A stretch of DNA of 64,000 nt from GCA-2718035 sp964435285 (GTDB lineage: Bacteria > Bacteroidota > Bacteroidia > Flavobacteriales > TMED113): assembly GCA_964435285.1 (NCBI GenBank), contig CAYSYA010000003.1:62001-126000 (forward strand), written 5' to 3'. Positions 34,760-44,863 of this stretch are shown piece after piece; position 1 is the stretch's first letter, and each line of letters starts with the position of its first letter. A model generated the notes under the pieces. That model saw only the letters and a program-made list of their open reading frames with translations, was not told where the DNA came from and did not search any database. The translations under genes were made by a program, and so were the position numbers.

Positions 34760-36271
34760 GTGAGCGAATTAAATGAACAAGAAAAAATAAGAAGAGAGTC
34801 TTTGGTAAAACTAAACGAGCTGGGAATTAACCCCTTTCCCCCAGAAGAGTTTAGTATATCAGCGAACAGCGTTGATATAAAGAAAAATTACTCTGAAAAA
34901 GAAAATAATTTTCAAGAAGTTAGTTTGGCTGGAAGATTAATGAGTAGAAGAATAATGGGAAAAGCATCGTTTGCCGAACTAAAAGACTTTAAAGGAAGAA
35001 TACAATTATATCTAAACAGAGACGAAATTTGTCCAGGAGAAAACAAATCAATGTATAACGATGTTTTTAAAAAACATCTTGATATTGGAGATATAATAGG
35101 AGTAGAGGGCAGTGTTTTTAAAACCAAGGTAGGGGAAACCAGTATAATGGTAAAAAAGATAAAAATATTATCGAAGTCTATAAAACCACTTCCAATTGTA
35201 AAAACTGACTCAGAGGGAATTACTTATGACGCTTTCAAAAACACAGAATTAAGATATAGACAAAGATCATTAGATCTTATTGTTAACGATGGTGCATGGG
35301 AGGTTTTTGAAAAAAGAACACAGGTTTATAATTCAATAAGAGAAATATTAAATAAAGAAGGATATATTGAGGTCGAAACCCCTATTCTACAACCAATTGT
35401 TGGGGGGGCTGCAGCAAGGCCATTTATAACACACCACAACACGTTAGACATTCCTTTATATTTAAGAATTGCCAACGAACTTTATTTAAAAAGGTTAATT
35501 GTAGGTGGAAAAGAAGGGGTGTACGAGTTTGCAAAAGATTTTAGAAACGAAGGGATGGACAAAACACATAACCCAGAATTCACAATGCTAGAGTTTTATG
35601 TCGCTTATAAAGACTATAATTGGATGATGGGCTTTATAGAAAAAATGTTTGAACAGGTTGCAAATAAGGTTTGTGGGAAAACACAAATAATTTATAATGA
35701 AAACAAAATAGAGTTTAAAGGGCCATACAAAAGGCTACCTTTTTTTGAAGCAATAAAAAATGAAACCGGGGATGATATTTCAAAAATGACAGAGGATGAA
35801 TTAGTAAAATATTGCAAAACAAACAACATAGAAACAAATAAAACAATGGGTCGAGGAAAATTGTTTGATGCAGTTTTTGGAGAGTTTTGTGAAGCAAAAC
35901 TAATTCAACCCACGTATATAACAGACTATCCAATTGAAATGTCACCGTTAACAAAAAAACACAGGTCAAAAGATGGTTTAACTGAAAGGTTTGAATTGTT
36001 TATAAATGGTAAAGAGATAGCAAATGCATATTCAGAACAAAACAACCCAATTGAACAAAGGAAAAGTTTTGAAGAACAAATGAAGTTAGGAAAAAGAGGG
36101 GATGACGAGGCAATGATAATAGATAATCAGTTTTTAAAAGCTCTAGAATATGGAATGCCACCAACTTCTGGAATAGGAATAGGAATGGACAGGTTAACAA
36201 TGTTGTTAACAAACAAAACATCAATACAAGACGTGTTATTTTTTCCACAAATGAAACCAGAAAAAAAATGA
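34760..36271 (+). CDS. lysS: Lysyl-tRNA synthetase, class II
   Basis: Charges tRNA-Lys. The 503-residue protein has the N-terminal OB fold (VSLAGRLMSRRIMGKASFAEL, GDIIGVEGSVFKT) and the class II core: motif 2 FRNEGMDKTHNPEFTMLEFY and motif 3 GIGIGMDRLTML. Starts with GTG (MSELNEQEK); there is no better ATG. The stop overlaps the rpiB start (ATGA). From here rightward, plus-strand genes prefer A-ending codons. Confidence 0.96.
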   Translation: MSELNEQEKIRRESLVKLNELGINPFPPEEFSISANSVDIKKNYSEKENNFQEVSLAGRLMSRRIMGKASFAELKDFKGRIQLYLNRDEICPGENKSMYNDVFKKHLDIGDIIGVEGSVFKTKVGETSIMVKKIKILSKSIKPLPIVKTDSEGITYDAFKNTELRYRQRSLDLIVNDGAWEVFEKRTQVYNSIREILNKEGYIEVETPILQPIVGGAAARPFITHHNTLDIPLYLRIANELYLKRLIVGGKEGVYEFAKDFRNEGMDKTHNPEFTMLEFYVAYKDYNWMMGFIEKMFEQVANKVCGKTQIIYNENKIEFKGPYKRLPFFEAIKNETGDDISKMTEDELVKYCKTNNIETNKTMGRGKLFDAVFGEFCEAKLIQPTYITDYPIEMSPLTKKHRSKDGLTERFELFINGKEIANAYSEQNNPIEQRKSFEEQMKLGKRGDDEAMIIDNQFLKALEYGMPPTSGIGIGMDRLTMLLTNKTSIQDVLFFPQMKPEKK

Positions 36272-36687
36272 ATATATCAATAGGCTGTGATCACGCGGGG
36301 GTAGAATACAAAACAAAAATTATAGAGTTTTTAGAGGAACTAGGACACAAAACACTGGACGTTGGAACACATGGAGAGGAAAGTGTTGACTACCCCGACT
36401 ATGCACACAAAGTGGCAGAAGAGGTGTTGGTTGGGGCAGATTTTGGAATATTAATTTGTGGAAGTGGAAATGGGGTTAGTATGGCCGCTAATAAGCACAA
36501 AGGAATAAGAGCCGCCTTATGCTGGAACGAAGAAATAACAAAATTAGCAAGACAACATAATGACGCTAATATAATATCAATACCAGCAAGATTTATGTCT
36601 TTAGAAAAAACAAAAAAAATTATTAAAATATTTTTAAACGAAGTTTTTGAAGGAGGGCGTCACGAAAGAAGAGTAAAAAAAATATAA
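36268..36687 (+). CDS. rpiB: Ribose-5-phosphate isomerase B
   Basis: Interconverts ribose 5-phosphate and ribulose 5-phosphate in the pentose phosphate pathway. The 139-residue protein has GCDHAGVEYKTKI, DYPDYAHKVA and GSGNGVSMAANKHKGIRAALCWN. RpiB enzymes usually have a Cys in the sequence C-G-T-G at this loop; here the Cys is just before it (LICGSGNG), as in the family. Overlaps lysS by 4 bases. Confidence 0.94.
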   Translation: MNISIGCDHAGVEYKTKIIEFLEELGHKTLDVGTHGEESVDYPDYAHKVAEEVLVGADFGILICGSGNGVSMAANKHKGIRAALCWNEEITKLARQHNDANIISIPARFMSLEKTKKIIKIFLNEVFEGGRHERRVKKI

Positions 36688-36690
36688 AAA

Positions 36691-38418
36691 ATGAAAAAAA
36701 CACTTATACTATTTTTTGTTTCAGTAATATTATTTGCACAAACAAACACACAACCATTTAAAAATATAGAAGAGGGGAATAATTTTAGATTGTGGGTTAA
36801 CCAAAATTATCCTGAGTATGCAAAAAAAATCAAATTAGGGAAAACGGGAAGTTTCACAAATTCGTATATACAAAAGGCATATAAAAAATTTGGGGAAGAG
36901 TACCTAAAAGTAATAACACCACCACAACCAAAAGTAGATGTTGTTTCTGTCGGAAATCAAATTGATAAAGAAATAATTAAACAACATGTAGCTGTTTTAG
37001 CATCTGATGCTTTTGAGGGCCGGGAGGTTGGTGAGAGGGGTGAGGAAATGGCCGCGCAGTACATAGCTAACTATTTTTCTAAAATAGGCATACCACCATA
37101 TAAAAACAACACATATTTTCAGGAGTTTAATTTGATAAAAAGGGGCTTTAAAAACATTAACTTAGAAATTTCGGGATCTCAATTTGAGTTTAATAGGGAC
37201 TTTTTTAGTTTTCCAATGTTTCCACCAACGATTATAAAATCTAACGACATTTTATTTTTAGGTTATGGAATAGAGTCCGAAAAATATAACGACTATCAAC
37301 AAAATGTAGAGGGTCGAGTTATAATGATCTTACAAGGAGAGCCTAAAGACAAAAAAGGAAATTATATTTTGTCAGGCAGTAAAAAAAAATCACCAAAAAG
37401 AAGCTGGAGGGATAAGCTTAAAACTGCAAAGAAAAACAACGTAAAAGCAGTTATATTTATTAGCGAAAATTACGAGTCCGATTATAACACTTTTAAACAC
37501 AGAATAGAACACGATGCTTTAAATTTACTGATTAAGGAAGACCAAATACCTTTTTTTTATGTTAATAAAGAAATAACAAATAAGGTTTTGGGAAAAAACA
37601 AAATAGATAAATTAAAAAACAAAATATCAGATACTAAAAACACAATTACAAAAACAGCGAAAAGAAAAACACTTATTGCAACAAAAAACAACGAAAAAAT
37701 TATTACCGGAAAAAATGTACTAGGTTATATTGAGGGCACCGACCCATTACTTAAAGATGAAATAATAGTAATAACAGCGCATTATGATCATATTGGGATT
37801 ATTGATGGAAAAGTTCATAATGGAGCAGACGATAACGCCTCGGGAACAGCTGGTTTATTGGAGATAGCGGCAACCTTTCAACTAGCAAAAAAATTAGGGC
37901 TTGAGTTTAAAAGAAGTATATTATGCATGCCGGTCTCTGCTGAAGAAAAGGGTTTGTTGGGTTCGTATTACTATGCCGAAAAACCAGAATACCCCCTATC
38001 ACAAACAATAACAAATTTAAACATGGATATGGTTGGGAGGCCAGACGAAAATCACCCAGGAAATGAGAATTACATTTACATAATTGGCTCAGATAAGTTA
38101 AGCACAGACCTTCATAACACTTCAGAGTTTGCAAACTCAAAATACGTTAATATGGAATTAGATTATACATATAACGAGCCTGGAGACCCGAACAGGTTTT
38201 ATTATAGATCTGATCACTATAATTTTGCAAAAAACTCTATTCCTTCAATTTTTTATTTCAGTGGGTTAAACGAAGATTACCACAAACATACTGATACAAT
38301 GGAAAAATTAAGTTATAAAAAGATAGAAAGCCTCACTAAGCTAATTTTTTATACAGCTTGGGAACTATCTAATGCAGAAAAAAGACCAGTTGTGGATAAA
38401 ATAAATGAATTTGATTAA
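36691..38418 (+). CDS. Secreted M28 family metallopeptidase
   Basis: A zinc aminopeptidase-type enzyme of 575 residues with a signal peptide (MKKTLILFFVSVILFAQ). After an unassigned N-terminal segment of about 90 residues comes a domain carrying a PA-like insert (about 150-310), then the M28 core with all metal ligands visible: TAHYDHIG, NGADDNASGTAG, SAEEKGLLGS, MDMVGRPD and YRSDHYNFA. Probably periplasmic or exported, scavenging peptides. It follows rpiB by 3 bases and meets the aldehyde dehydrogenase gene tail to tail with a 4-base overlap. Confidence 0.92.
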   Translation: MKKTLILFFVSVILFAQTNTQPFKNIEEGNNFRLWVNQNYPEYAKKIKLGKTGSFTNSYIQKAYKKFGEEYLKVITPPQPKVDVVSVGNQIDKEIIKQHVAVLASDAFEGREVGERGEEMAAQYIANYFSKIGIPPYKNNTYFQEFNLIKRGFKNINLEISGSQFEFNRDFFSFPMFPPTIIKSNDILFLGYGIESEKYNDYQQNVEGRVIMILQGEPKDKKGNYILSGSKKKSPKRSWRDKLKTAKKNNVKAVIFISENYESDYNTFKHRIEHDALNLLIKEDQIPFFYVNKEITNKVLGKNKIDKLKNKISDTKNTITKTAKRKTLIATKNNEKIITGKNVLGYIEGTDPLLKDEIIVITAHYDHIGIIDGKVHNGADDNASGTAGLLEIAATFQLAKKLGLEFKRSILCMPVSAEEKGLLGSYYYAEKPEYPLSQTITNLNMDMVGRPDENHPGNENYIYIIGSDKLSTDLHNTSEFANSKYVNMELDYTYNEPGDPNRFYYRSDHYNFAKNSIPSIFYFSGLNEDYHKHTDTMEKLSYKKIESLTKLIFYTAWELSNAEKRPVVDKINEFD

Positions 38419-38428
38419 AAATCAAATT
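38408..38428. terminator. Inverted repeat over two convergent stop codons
   Basis: AATTTGATT (38408-38416), a 3-base loop, and AATCAAATT (38420-38428) form a perfect 9-base stem that covers the stop codons of both convergent genes. It is AT-rich, so weak as a terminator, but its position suggests a bidirectional one; it may also reflect only the coding constraints. Confidence 0.35.
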
Positions 38429-39947
38429 TAATTCCCTGCGCTAAAGGAAGTTCGGTAGAATAATTAATAGTGTTAGTTTGTCTCCTCATGTAAGCCTTCC
38501 AGGCATCTGAGCCAGACTCTCTTCCCCCTCCCGTTTCTTTTTCACCACCAAACGCACCACCAATTTCAGCACCAGATGTTCCAATATTAACATTCGCTAT
38601 TCCACAATCGGAGCCCTCGTGAGATAAAAATCTTTCAGCCTCCCTTAGGTTTGTTGTCATAATAGCAGACGACAAACCTTGTGGCACATCATTTTGCATA
38701 CTAATAGCTTCTTTTAAATCTGAATATTTTAATAAATATAATATAGGAGCAAAGGTTTCTTTTTGAACACAATCATAGTGGTTCTTTGCTTCAACAATAA
38801 CCGGCTTCACATAACAGCCCGAAGAGTACCCCTCACCACTCAAAACACCGCCCTCAACAATAACATTGCCACCCTCTTTCTTAACCCTTGTAATAGCCTC
38901 TAAATACATGTTTACAGCGTCTTTATCAATCAAGGGACCCATGTGGTTTGATTCATCAAGAGGGTTGCCAATTTTAATTTGTTTGTAGGCGCTAATTAAT
39001 TTTTCTTTAACAGAATCATAAATAGACTCATGAACAATCAATCTTCTAGTTGTGGTACACCTTTGTCCAGCTGTCCCAACAGCACCAAAAACAGATCCTA
39101 CAACACTGATGTTGATATCCGCGTCAGGAGAAATTATTAAAGCGTTGTTTCCACCGAGCTCTAAAATAGATTTACCAAAACGCTTTGCAACCTCTGCCCC
39201 CACAACCCTACCCATTCTTGTTGATCCTGTTGCAGAAATTAAGGCAACCCGTTTGTCTTTAGTCAGCCACTCACCAACAGAATAATCACCATTTATTAAA
39301 CAACAAATTGCACCAGGTATATTATTTTTTTCTAACACTTTAGCCATTATATTTTGGCAAGCAATTCCACAAAGTGGGGTTTTTTCAGATGGTTTCCAAA
39401 TGCAAACATTACCACAAATCCAAGCCAAAGCCGTATTCCAAGCCCACACGGCAACAGGAAAATTAAAAGCAGAAATAACACCAACAATTCCTAAAGGGTG
39501 GTATTGCTCATACATTCTATGCTTCGGTCTTTCAGAGTGCATTGTTATTCCGCACAATTGTCTAGACAACCCAACCGCAAAATCACAAATATCAATCATT
39601 TCTTGAACCTCACCCAAACCTTCTTGTAAAGATTTTCCCATTTCATAGGAAACTAAAGCCCCCAAAGAAGCTTTTTTTATCCTCAACTCATCACCAAACT
39701 GTCTAACAACCTCTCCCCTTTTTGGAGCCGGCAACATTCTCCAGGTGCTAAACGCTTCTTCACATGAAGAAATTATTTTTTCATATTCTTCCCTTGAAGA
39801 AAATTGAGTAGAGCCAATTTCTTCACCATTTACAGGTGAGTTTGAAATAATTTTAGGCCCAACCCCATCAAACCACTCACCACCAATTGCTGATGATTTG
39901 TTTGTTTGTTTAATCCCTAAATCGTTAAATATTTTATTTAAATCCAT
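38415..39947 (-). CDS. amaB: Aldehyde dehydrogenase, aminoadipate-semialdehyde type (ALDH7)
   Basis: A 510-residue NAD(P)-dependent dehydrogenase of the ALDH7/antiquitin group, which oxidises L-2-aminoadipate 6-semialdehyde in lysine breakdown. Evidence: catalytic Cys in TAGQRCTTTRRLIVHE, Glu in LELGGNNA, and antiquitin-like VWAWNTALAWICGNVCIWKPSEKTPL and GSDCGIANVNIGTSGAEIGGAFGGEKETGGGRESGSDAWK, abbreviated here as GTSGAEIGGAFGGEKETGG. It is the last gene of the leftward M23-GH3-dxr-rseP set, 9 bases after rseP; the functional link to those genes is not evident. No other lysine-degradation gene lies in the window. Confidence 0.88.
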   Translation of the reverse strand: MDLNKIFNDLGIKQTNKSSAIGGEWFDGVGPKIISNSPVNGEEIGSTQFSSREEYEKIISSCEEAFSTWRMLPAPKRGEVVRQFGDELRIKKASLGALVSYEMGKSLQEGLGEVQEMIDICDFAVGLSRQLCGITMHSERPKHRMYEQYHPLGIVGVISAFNFPVAVWAWNTALAWICGNVCIWKPSEKTPLCGIACQNIMAKVLEKNNIPGAICCLINGDYSVGEWLTKDKRVALISATGSTRMGRVVGAEVAKRFGKSILELGGNNALIISPDADINISVVGSVFGAVGTAGQRCTTTRRLIVHESIYDSVKEKLISAYKQIKIGNPLDESNHMGPLIDKDAVNMYLEAITRVKKEGGNVIVEGGVLSGEGYSSGCYVKPVIVEAKNHYDCVQKETFAPILYLLKYSDLKEAISMQNDVPQGLSSAIMTTNLREAERFLSHEGSDCGIANVNIGTSGAEIGGAFGGEKETGGGRESGSDAWKAYMRRQTNTINYSTELPLAQGIKFDF

Positions 39948-39956
39948 AATTAAATT

Positions 39957-41264
39957 TTATTGAAATAATCTTATGATATCATTTACGTTAGCTAATACAA
40001 AAAGCCCTAAAAGAAGAACCATGCCAATGACCTGAATATATCCTAATATTTTAGGATTTATATCTCGCCCCATAATCATTTCTATTAGTAAAATAAGAAC
40101 GTGCCCACCATCTAAAGCAGGAATTGGTAAAAGGTTTACAATTGCCAACATAATTGATATAAAGGCAGTTAATCCCCAAAAGTGTTCCCAGTCCCAGGTT
40201 GGCCCAAATAACGAACCAATTGTAATAAAACCCCCAAGTTGTTTTGCCCCATCATCCATTCTAAACAAAAGACCAAATTGGCCTAAATAATTTACAATTT
40301 CTTTTTTTGTTCTTTTTAAGGCAGCGGGAAAGGAACTAATAAAACTATAATTAACAACTGTTTCTTCAGGGAGTTTTACAGAAACACCAATTAAAACATT
40401 ATTGTTTTCGTCTTTTTTAGGTAGAGACAAATCAGTAATCTTGTCTACCCCCCCCCTAGAGTAACCAACAAGAATAGTTTTGTTTTCATTTTTTTGAAAG
40501 GCAGATACAAATTGTTGACGACCGTTAAGTGGTAAGCCGTTTACAGATGTTAAAACATCTCCTTTAATTAATCCAGCGTTTTTTGCGGGACCATCTAAAA
40601 CAGAATCAATCACAAAAGGAATATCATCAATTAAAATAGTTCGGTTTATTATTTCGTTTATATGTTCTTGAGAGAAGGAAATAATTTTCTCTCCCCCGTC
40701 TCTAGAAACAGTAATATTTTTGTCACCCCAAAGAACTAGCTCCATCTTAACATCTCTCCAGCACATATTTCCAACCTCTTTTTCATTAACTTTAATTATT
40801 TTATCACCACTTTTTAAAGGAAAACTATTTAAGTCAACAACCTCACTATAAATAGAAAGTGGTTTTTGTTCAATAATTTTTTCTCCCCAGTATCCAAACA
40901 TAAAAACGTAAATAAAAAAAGCTAAAACAAAATTTACAATAACACCCCCCAACATAATTATTAACCTTTGCCAACGAGGTTTACTTCTAAACTCCCAATC
41001 TTTTGCTGGTTTTTTCATTTGTTCTTGGTCCATAGATTCATCAATCATACCGGCAATTTTAACATAACCCCCAAGCGGCAACCAACCAACACCATAGGTT
41101 GTGTCACCAATTTTTTTCTTAAATAACGAAAACCATGGATTAAAAAAAAGATAAAACTTCTCCACCTTAGTATTAAACATTCTTGCAGCGAAGAAATGAC
41201 CGGCTTCATGAAGCACAATTAAAATACTTAAGCATAAAAAAAACTGACCAAGTACGATTAACAT
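39957..41264 (-). CDS. rseP: Site-2 membrane metalloprotease RseP
   Basis: Intramembrane zinc protease that cuts anti-sigma factors and clears signal peptide remnants. The 435-residue protein has HEAGHFFAARMF in the first membrane helix, PDZ-like segments in the middle (GPAKNAGLIKGDVLTSVNG) and NLLPIPALDGGHVL in the third helix. Located 10 bases after dxr, a frequent order in Bacteroidota. Confidence 0.95.
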   Translation of the reverse strand: MLIVLGQFFLCLSILIVLHEAGHFFAARMFNTKVEKFYLFFNPWFSLFKKKIGDTTYGVGWLPLGGYVKIAGMIDESMDQEQMKKPAKDWEFRSKPRWQRLIIMLGGVIVNFVLAFFIYVFMFGYWGEKIIEQKPLSIYSEVVDLNSFPLKSGDKIIKVNEKEVGNMCWRDVKMELVLWGDKNITVSRDGGEKIISFSQEHINEIINRTILIDDIPFVIDSVLDGPAKNAGLIKGDVLTSVNGLPLNGRQQFVSAFQKNENKTILVGYSRGGVDKITDLSLPKKDENNNVLIGVSVKLPEETVVNYSFISSFPAALKRTKKEIVNYLGQFGLLFRMDDGAKQLGGFITIGSLFGPTWDWEHFWGLTAFISIMLAIVNLLPIPALDGGHVLILLIEMIMGRDINPKILGYIQVIGMVLLLGLFVLANVNDIIRLFQ

Positions 41265-41274
41265 ATTATACGTT

Positions 41275-42426
41275 TTAAATTATTGAATTTGCAAATTTTC
41301 TAGTTTCTAAATCAATTTCCAAAAGATCTTCTAAATTAGGATTTTGCACAAAAGTAATCTTTTCTATTGATTTTTCTATAATTTTAATCATATCAATAAA
41401 TCTAATTTTTTCTTTTAAAAAAGCAGAAACAGCAACTTCATTGGAGGCGTTTAAAACACAACCATATGATCCACCAAATTTAATAGCTTCATATGCAAGG
41501 TCGAGATGCCTAAAAATTTTTTTGTTTGGCTCTTCAAAATTCAGTGACTTGATTTTGATAAGATCAAGTTTGGGGGCGGAAGACTTTATTCTCTTAGGGA
41601 AATTTAAGGCGTATAAGATAGGAATATACATACTTGGTTCCCCTAACTGCGCAATAACAGATCCGTCTTGGTATTCAACAAGCGAGTGAATTATTGATTC
41701 CGGGTGAACAACTACCTTAATTTTTTCAAAAGACACATCAAACAACCACCTTGTTTCAATTAACTCAAAACCCTTATTCATTAGCGTTGCAGAATCAATA
41801 GTAATTTTAGCCCCCATGTTCCAGTTTGGGTGCTTTAGGGCGTTTTTTAAAGAAACGTTTTCAAGTTGTTGTTTATTATATCCTCTAAATGGCCCACCTG
41901 ATGCTGTTAAGATTATATTTTTAACAGACTCAAGGCTCTCTCCTTGTATACACTGAAATATTGCAGAGTGCTCAGAGTCAACAGGAATAATATTCCCATC
42001 ATTTTTTTCCACTAACGAAGAAATAATTTGTCCAGCAACAACAAGGGTTTCCTTGTTTGCTAAAGCAATTTTTTTACCACTTTTAATTGCTGATATTGTA
42101 GGGAGAAGAGCTGCAAAACCAACGATAGCAACCAAAACTATATCAAAATCTTCACTTTCAATTAAATCACACAACGCTTGACCACCTAAGTGTAATTTAG
42201 TAAAAGGAGATCTTAAATTTTTTTTAATATAACTATAGCCACTTTCGGTATTTATAATTACATGCTCGGGTTGAAAAAATAAAGATTGTTCTAGTAAAAG
42301 TGTATCACTGGAGTTGGCTGAAATTAAACTTAATTCAAAATCTTCAGAAAACTCTTTAATAATTTTTAAAGCCTGAACCCCAATAGAACCGGTTGAGCCC
42401 AAAACAGCAATTTTCTTCTTTTTCAT
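41275..42426 (-). CDS. dxr: 1-deoxy-D-xylulose 5-phosphate reductoisomerase
   Basis: Second enzyme of the MEP pathway for isoprenoids: converts DXP to MEP with NADPH. The 383-residue protein has the NADPH loop GSTGSIGVQAL, LANKETLVVAG, PVDSEHSAIFQ, the flexible SGGPFRG loop, HPNWNMGAKITIDSATLMNKG and VHPESIIHSLVEY. Length and motifs are standard. 3 bases after the GH3-family gene. Confidence 0.97.
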   Translation of the reverse strand: MKKKKIAVLGSTGSIGVQALKIIKEFSEDFELSLISANSSDTLLLEQSLFFQPEHVIINTESGYSYIKKNLRSPFTKLHLGGQALCDLIESEDFDIVLVAIVGFAALLPTISAIKSGKKIALANKETLVVAGQIISSLVEKNDGNIIPVDSEHSAIFQCIQGESLESVKNIILTASGGPFRGYNKQQLENVSLKNALKHPNWNMGAKITIDSATLMNKGFELIETRWLFDVSFEKIKVVVHPESIIHSLVEYQDGSVIAQLGEPSMYIPILYALNFPKRIKSSAPKLDLIKIKSLNFEEPNKKIFRHLDLAYEAIKFGGSYGCVLNASNEVAVSAFLKEKIRFIDMIKIIEKSIEKITFVQNPNLEDLLEIDLETRKFANSII

Positions 42427-42429
42427 TTT

Positions 42430-43923
42430 TTATATAATGTATTCATTTAAAAAGTTACCAATTTTTCTATCATTTGAAAGAGAGGGACACTTATTTTGAC
42501 CGCCCAGCTTACCAATAGAATCCATATATTTATTAAAGCCACCACTCTTTACACAATTAACAACCAAAGGTTTAAGAACGCGGTCTCTAATTAACTCATT
42601 ATAATATATATTTTGTTTCCTAACCATGTTATCTAAATGAACACAAAATTTATTAAATTGTTTTGGCTTTTCACTAAACTCTATGAACCACTCATGATGA
42701 GGAAGGCCCTCTTTTGGGTTAATGTTTGGGCATACAGTAAAAGCCGCAACCTTGCCACCAAACTCATCTACACTATTTTCTAACGCTGACTCAACCTCCT
42801 TTCCAATTACGTGTTCACCAAAAGCAGAAATAAAGTGCTTTATTCTTCCGGTTACCACAACCCTAAAGGGATTTAAATCAATAAACCGTACTGTGTCACC
42901 AATATTATAAGACCATAACCCAGCAACCGTGCTGATAATAAGTACATAATTTTTATTTAATTCCACGTCCTCTAAACTCAAACGTTTATAGTTATTATTT
43001 AAAAATTGGTCAACTTCAATAAACTCATAAAAAACACCGTGATTGGTTAATAACAACAACCCCTCTTTTTCAATATCATCTTGGTATGCAAAAAAACCTT
43101 CAGAAGCGGGAAAAAACTCAAGAAAATCAGCTTTAGGCATGATACCTTTGAGTGTTTTTTTATATGGACTAAAATTAACCCCACCATGAACATATAAAGA
43201 AAGGTTTGGAAAAATATTTAATGTTGTTTCTTCACTTGTTCTTTCTAAAATTTTTTGAAAATACATTATTACCCAAGGTGGTATCCCACCAATTAATCTT
43301 AAGTCAACCCCAATGGTTTCATTTATAATTTTCTCAAGTTTCTCTTCCCAATTATTAGTTATATTTGTTTTTCTGCTAGGTAAACGATTGGACTTCAAAA
43401 AGAATGGAATGTGATTTGCAACAATTCCAGACAACCTCCCAGTGTTAATTTTGCTGTGTTTTGTTAACAATGGACTACCTTGAATAAACATCATTTTTCC
43501 GTTTATAGCATCATATTTTTTTGTTTTGAATGCATACAATAATAAAGCCTCTTTCGATGACTTAATTTGATAGTCTAACATTTTTTTAGTGAGGGGAATA
43601 TATTTAGTTCCGCTTGTTGTACCTGAGGTTTTTGCAAAATATAATGGTGCCCCCGGCCAAAGAACATTTTTTTCACCAAGTGATATTTTTTTTATGTAGC
43701 TTGAAAAATCTTCGTAAGATTTAATTGTACAGTTTTTTCGATATTCTTCGATCTCCATCTCTTTAGAGGCGCCAATGTCTTTACCAAACTCTGTTCTTTC
43801 TAAGCTGAACATTAATTTTTTAAATAATTTTTTTTGGTTTGAAATAGAGTTTTTGGACCAAGAGTCAATATTTTTTTTATTTTTTTTTGCTAAATACTTA
43901 ACAATTAGTTTTTTAACTGACAT
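42430..43923 (-). CDS. GH3-family acyl-adenylate/amido-synthetase-like protein
   Basis: A 497-residue member of the GH3 family, related to plant jasmonate/auxin amino-acid conjugating enzymes of the ANL adenylating superfamily. The ATP-binding segment TSGTTSGTKYIPLT is clear, as are LYVHGGVNFSPY, FFPASEGFFAYQD and the C-terminal VTGRIKHFISAFGEHV. Bacteroidota carry this protein widely; the bacterial substrate is not known. It sits between the M23 peptidase (2 bases) and dxr (3 bases) in one operon. Confidence 0.88.
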   Translation of the reverse strand: MSVKKLIVKYLAKKNKKNIDSWSKNSISNQKKLFKKLMFSLERTEFGKDIGASKEMEIEEYRKNCTIKSYEDFSSYIKKISLGEKNVLWPGAPLYFAKTSGTTSGTKYIPLTKKMLDYQIKSSKEALLLYAFKTKKYDAINGKMMFIQGSPLLTKHSKINTGRLSGIVANHIPFFLKSNRLPSRKTNITNNWEEKLEKIINETIGVDLRLIGGIPPWVIMYFQKILERTSEETTLNIFPNLSLYVHGGVNFSPYKKTLKGIMPKADFLEFFPASEGFFAYQDDIEKEGLLLLTNHGVFYEFIEVDQFLNNNYKRLSLEDVELNKNYVLIISTVAGLWSYNIGDTVRFIDLNPFRVVVTGRIKHFISAFGEHVIGKEVESALENSVDEFGGKVAAFTVCPNINPKEGLPHHEWFIEFSEKPKQFNKFCVHLDNMVRKQNIYYNELIRDRVLKPLVVNCVKSGGFNKYMDSIGKLGGQNKCPSLSNDRKIGNFLNEYII

Positions 43924-43925
43924 GA

Positions 43926-44756
43926 TTAATCAAATTGTAAGTATTTTTCGGGGTCAATTGGGTTTAGTCCGCTCCATAACTCAAAATGAAGATGTGGGGC
44001 AGAGGATAATTTTCCAGAATTTCCAACTAATGCAATTTTGTCACCAGAATTAACAACATCACCCTTGTTTTTTAATAAAGACGAATTATGTAAATACACT
44101 GAGAAGAAGTTGTTTTCATGTGCCACTATGATAAAATTACCTAGCTCGTCAGAGAATCCAGTAAACAACACAACACCATTTAGTACAGAAAAAACATCAG
44201 AATTTTCTTGTGCCGCAATATCAACACCAAAATGTTTATTTTCCGCGTCAAATTTAGATGTTATCATTCCATTTACCGGCTTTTGTAAGTTTAATTTTTG
44301 TAGAACACTTTGGTTGTATTTATAAACACTTTCATTATCTAATTTTTTAATAAAATTAAATAATATTGAATCCTGAAGTGTCATTTTTGATTGTAATGAG
44401 TTTAGTGAAAAGGCCACATCACTATTACTCTGATTTTGAGTAGTGTCAAAATCATTAAAAATTAACTTTAATCTTTCGCTGTAATCTAATTGTAGGTTTA
44501 ATAAATTTTCTATAGAGTCAACTTGCATATATAATCTAGAAACCTCACTCTTTTTTGACATTTCAAAAAATTTATCTCCTATTGGTGTAAAAAAAATAAA
44601 TACAGAACTAACAAAAAAACTTACAGTAAATATAAAAACAAACAATATGCTCAATTGCATTTTATTTAAATGGAAGCTACTGATTTTTTCTAAAGACTCT
44701 TTTTTAAATACATCAACTCGGTATTTTATTAGTAGTTTTGCTAGAATAGATTTCAT
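43926..44756 (-). CDS. M23 family metallopeptidase (LytM domain)
   Basis: A 276-residue inner-membrane protein with one helix (about residues 33-55), a coiled-coil-like periplasmic stretch and a C-terminal LytM domain. The zinc ligands are complete: HFGVDIAA (His, Asp) and HLHFELW (H-x-H), so a real peptidoglycan endopeptidase is expected, in contrast to the EnvC-like protein at 60261-61406. First gene of the leftward operon with GH3 and dxr. Confidence 0.9.
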   Translation of the reverse strand: MKSILAKLLIKYRVDVFKKESLEKISSFHLNKMQLSILFVFIFTVSFFVSSVFIFFTPIGDKFFEMSKKSEVSRLYMQVDSIENLLNLQLDYSERLKLIFNDFDTTQNQSNSDVAFSLNSLQSKMTLQDSILFNFIKKLDNESVYKYNQSVLQKLNLQKPVNGMITSKFDAENKHFGVDIAAQENSDVFSVLNGVVLFTGFSDELGNFIIVAHENNFFSVYLHNSSLLKNKGDVVNSGDKIALVGNSGKLSSAPHLHFELWSGLNPIDPEKYLQFD

Positions 44757-44863
44757 AATGAGTGTATAATTACAAATTTTAAATATAAAAATAGGTAAAG
44801 ATTTAAAATTTAAAATAAAAAAATATATATACAGTTAAGTATATAATTAAAGAAAGAAGAAAA

